Positions 5,484-7,673 of a DNA stretch of 7,673 bases are shown here, piece by piece. Made by a program: the position numbers and the translations under genes. Each line of letters opens with the position of its first letter. Position 1 is the stretch's first letter. The notes under the pieces are model-generated. The model worked only from the letters and a program-made list of their open reading frames with translations. It did no database searches and was not told the DNA's origin. This stretch comes from QALR01 sp045124015. GTDB taxonomy: Bacteria > Bacillota > Clostridia > Oscillospirales > CAG-272. The DNA lies in NCBI GenBank assembly GCA_045124015.1, contig JBGVLA010000186.1:1-7673 (forward strand), in the 5' to 3' direction.

Positions 5484-5533
5484 TTTCACCCTTTTTTCAC
5501 CCCTGTTTTTAGCATTTTCACCCTTATAGGGTG
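5484..5533 (+). promoter_or_regulatory. Three phased TTTCACCC boxes plus inverted repeat, candidate activator sites
   Basis: TTTCACCC occurs at 5484-5491, 5495-5502 and 5516-5523. The starts are 11 and 21 nt apart, near one and two helical turns, so all would face the same side. The third box is half of an inverted repeat CACCCT-TAT-AGGGTG (5519-5533). The first overlaps a 12-bp perfect palindrome AAAGCATGCTTT (5475-5486). The inverted repeat is centred about 44 bases before the predicted start, a usual place for an activator of the LuxR type. Binding by the adjacent membrane LuxR protein is an inference. Confidence 0.55.
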
Positions 5534-5554
5534 TACCGAACATATATATAATTA

Positions 5555-5563
5555 TGATAAAAT
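5555..5563 (+). promoter_or_regulatory. Extended -10 promoter element without a good -35
   Basis: TGATAAAAT is an extended -10 (TGnTAAAAT) with -10 hexamer 5558-5563. The -35 position (5535-5540, ACCGAA) does not match consensus. TATAAT at 5547-5552 is an alternative, also lacking a good -35. A weak -35 next to repeat boxes suggests an activator-dependent promoter for the 5619 operon. Confidence 0.5.
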
Positions 5564-5618
5564 GTAACCAAGATAGAATCCGGAAGTCTCTAAACTGCAA
5601 AAACGGAGGTGGTGAAGA

Positions 5619-6056
5619 ATGACCGACAAGCGAATCTTGTTCGGTGATTTTGAGTTCCCGAGAACAAACGGACTAAAATATCTTTTGAATGAGGAACAGC
5701 TTGTTACCGACTATCTGTTCGTTAATGGACCTCATGATACTTTTTCGATGTACTTTGAAAACGAATTTCCTGTCTTCACCGTGCCCGAAAACAGTGAGCG
5801 ACCGTATTGCCTGTTTGAGATGAAGCGTCCCGACAGGATGATCAAGTTTTTTTGCCCCGAAAAGTATCCTCATCTTGACTCGGTAGTTTGGTATTTCTAT
5901 GTCGAGGTGTTCGATGAGCAGGGCGTTTCCCATGGCTTGCCCGGACAGATCCGAGTCGGTCTTAACGAGTTTCAAGCAAAGCTCACAAAAGGTAAACCTA
6001 AATTCATTGAGGTTTTGGAAAGTGTTAAACTGACCCCGATGACAGTTACAGCTTAA
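5619..6056 (+). CDS. Unrecognised 145-residue cytoplasmic protein
   Basis: I do not recognise this protein. It is 145 residues long with no signal peptide, membrane segment or cysteine pair. It is rich in aromatic and acidic residues, with alternating patterns (YLFVNGPHDTFSMYFENEF, VVWYFYVEVFDEQG) suggesting a mainly beta fold. The GGAGGTGG ribosome site (5605-5612) sits 6 bases before the ATG, so the start is well supported. It is the first gene of a likely operon: the secreted protein begins 30 bases after its stop with no terminator between. Its promoter region carries the phased TTTCACCC boxes. Its association with a membrane LuxR regulator and a surface protein suggests a role linked to that surface protein or its control, but this rests on context only. 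Confidence 0.8.
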   Translation: MTDKRILFGDFEFPRTNGLKYLLNEEQLVTDYLFVNGPHDTFSMYFENEFPVFTVPENSERPYCLFEMKRPDRMIKFFCPEKYPHLDSVVWYFYVEVFDEQGVSHGLPGQIRVGLNEFQAKLTKGKPKFIEVLESVKLTPMTVTA

Positions 6057-6086
6057 AAGATCTCATATTCGAAAGGAGAAATGACA

Positions 6087-7673
6087 ATGAAAACAAAAAG
6101 ATTTTTGGCATTGTTACTGAGCGTAATGATGGTGCTTGGTATGATGCCTATGACGGTGTTTGCGTATCATGAAGAGTCTTTTTTTGATGGGGACTCTGTT
6201 GATGTATGCACGGAGGGAAAGACCTACAGCCTTTTCACCGAGGACAATTTGGAGGAACAGGACGGAACGACCTTTCTTTACGTTGTAAAGAAGGGCGACC
6301 GCTATTACACTCTCGGCAATCCGCGCTACACAGAATTTAAAGAAGTTGATTCTGTGTTCGCCGTTGACATTACCGAGTACTACGATGCACAAACCAACAG
6401 CTTTTCCGGTATTTCTGATAACGTAAATATTGGTGCTATGCAGTATCAAATGAGCGCGGGCTCCTATATGTACGTTGACGGTAATATGCTGCTTGCTTTG
6501 AGCGTCCCCTTCGAGTCCGAAGGTGAGACTTGGTTTGAAGGCGGTATTCGTTATTACAGCCCCGATGATACTTACAGCTATAGCCGTCCTTTGTGGCACG
6601 CAAACGGTGACGGTACCGGCTACTTCTATGATAGCTACATCGATTGGATGAGCGATTCAGATGAGTGGGTATACGGCGTGCTTGATTTGAAATATACAGG
6701 CACAGATTATGTGTTTGCTTTGCGCGATAAATCTGCTGAATATACCGAAGCACGTAATGCAGACCCCGACAACTATGATATAGGTGTTGATGTGGTCGCA
6801 TACCTCTATGCCGCTCCCTGCGGACATGAAAAGAACATACACAGCGAGGCAGTCGCCCCCACCTGCATGGACAAGGGCTGCGAGGAATACTGGTACTGCG
6901 GCTACTGCGATAGCTATTTTGCAGATGAAGCGTTCCAAGACGAGATAGGTCATATCCCCGTTCTGCCTGCGCTGGATCACAGCTACGGTGCGACAGGCTG
7001 CACCAACTGCGGTCGACCCACGCCGGTTTATACGAAGATCACCTCTTATGAGCAATTTCTCACGCTGGACCCCGACGCCTCGTTCATCGCGGTGGCTGAA
7101 ATCGACAACGGCAACGGCGGCAAGGACTACTATGTCCTGAAAAAGGAGATCGCTACCACTATGGCCGACATCGACGAGGATGGAGTGCCCGATATTCTGT
7201 TGGTGGATGACAACAGCAACGGCATTTCCGACATTTTGGAAACCGACGAAAACGGTGACGGCGTGGCTGATGCGATGGACTTTGACGGCATCTACAGCGG
7301 AGAGCCCGATGGAGTACTTGATAGTGAAGAAATCTGGGAATACTTGTTCTATCTGGAGAATGAATATACCGACGGCTATATTCCCGGTTTGCACATAATG
7401 GGAGTGATCCCTGTCACGCCCGCCGCTGACGGCACCATCTCGGTAAATGGGCTTGATGCGCTGGAGTGGATCATGGAGCGCAGGTATTCCGATGATGAGC
7501 TGGAAGATCAATACTATGGTGACGGCGCCACCGTGAAGGACTACGAGAACGATTTCACCTTCCGTATCCCCAACTTCTGGATTCGCCCCGTAGTGACGAT
7601 TGACAACAACTTCTATCAGCAGCCCTATGAACAGGGCGACTCCAAGTGGTGGGGCGTTCTGTTTGGTAAGGAC
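6087..7673 (+). CDS. Large secreted surface protein with Cys/His-rich module and calcium-binding Asp repeats (3' end outside window)
   Basis: The frame is open for 529 codons to the window edge. AAAGGAG (6072-6078) lies 8 bases before ATG 6087; an in-frame ATG at 6081 is too close to that site. The N-terminus is a signal peptide (KTKR, hydrophobic core, ending MPMTVFA), with cleavage likely after Ala26. Residues 27 to about 240 are an acidic, Tyr/Trp-rich region I do not recognise. A Cys/His-rich module follows: C245-x-H247, C260, C265, C271-x-x-C274, H289, H298 and C305-x-x-C308, similar to small cysteine repeats seen in clostridial surface proteins and possibly metal-binding. Residues 361-400 hold D-x-D-x-D-G type repeats (DIDEDGVPD, DDNSNGISD, DENGDGVAD) like thrombospondin type-3 or other extracellular calcium loops. 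G+C rises visibly from about 6840. The anchor, if any, lies beyond the window. Confidence 0.88.
   Translation, partial: MKTKRFLALLLSVMMVLGMMPMTVFAYHEESFFDGDSVDVCTEGKTYSLFTEDNLEEQDGTTFLYVVKKGDRYYTLGNPRYTEFKEVDSVFAVDITEYYDAQTNSFSGISDNVNIGAMQYQMSAGSYMYVDGNMLLALSVPFESEGETWFEGGIRYYSPDDTYSYSRPLWHANGDGTGYFYDSYIDWMSDSDEWVYGVLDLKYTGTDYVFALRDKSAEYTEARNADPDNYDIGVDVVAYLYAAPCGHEKNIHSEAVAPTCMDKGCEEYWYCGYCDSYFADEAFQDEIGHIPVLPALDHSYGATGCTNCGRPTPVYTKITSYEQFLTLDPDASFIAVAEIDNGNGGKDYYVLKKEIATTMADIDEDGVPDILLVDDNSNGISDILETDENGDGVADAMDFDGIYSGEPDGVLDSEEIWEYLFYLENEYTDGYIPGLHIMGVIPVTPAADGTISVNGLDALEWIMERRYSDDELEDQYYGDGATVKDYENDFTFRIPNFWIRPVVTIDNNFYQQPYEQGDSKWWGVLFGKD

Noticed and set aside
6657..7511. 284-codon open frame on the minus strand
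   Set aside because: It is opposite the secreted protein gene, which has a ribosome site, signal peptide and Asp-repeat motifs. The minus frame shows no motif and no ribosome site.

Overview
The window looks like chromosome of a low-to-mid GC Gram-positive anaerobe, most likely a gut Clostridia member (Oscillospiraceae/Ruminococcaceae-like). The support is strong AGGAGG-type ribosome sites, consensus TTGACA-17-TATAAT promoters, a lipoprotein cyclophilin with a CSC lipobox, a secreted protein whose signal peptide ends in MPMTVFA, and a TndX-like serine recombinase. No species can be named from the sequence alone.

Layout. Positions 1-416 hold the 3' end of a large serine recombinase (plus strand), so an integrative element probably ends just after it. 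A tRNA-Pro(UGG) on the minus strand (537-611), with its own consensus promoter and terminator, lies next to that boundary. Positions 688-2861 are a minus-strand two-gene operon: an M6-like metallopeptidase with no signal peptide, then a cyclophilin-type prolyl isomerase lipoprotein, with a clear promoter and a hairpin terminator. Positions 2889-3154 are a divergent regulatory unit. A 39-codon ORF on the minus strand, with a near-perfect promoter and ribosome site, faces an XRE-family regulator (3184-4029, plus strand), and several inverted repeats lie in and between the two promoters.

Positions 4030-4449 contain no convincing gene. They hold three hairpins, a perfect 25-nt tandem duplication and the promoter of the next gene. 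Positions 4450-5427 encode a seven-transmembrane protein with a C-terminal LuxR-type DNA-binding domain and no receiver domain, probably starting at a TTG rather than the upstream ATG. After its terminator lies a short intergenic region with three TTTCACCC boxes spaced 11 and 21 nt apart, the last forming a CACCCT/AGGGTG inverted repeat just upstream of a promoter with no recognisable -35. This drives an unrecognised 145-residue cytoplasmic protein (5619-6056) and a large secreted protein with Cys/His-rich and calcium-binding Asp repeats (6087 to beyond the window end).

Most interesting hypotheses. (1) The membrane LuxR protein senses something at the envelope and switches on the adjacent two-gene surface module through the phased CACCC boxes. 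(2) The XRE regulator and the divergent 39-residue amphipathic peptide form a small control circuit. Both are inferences from layout and motifs; neither has been tested.
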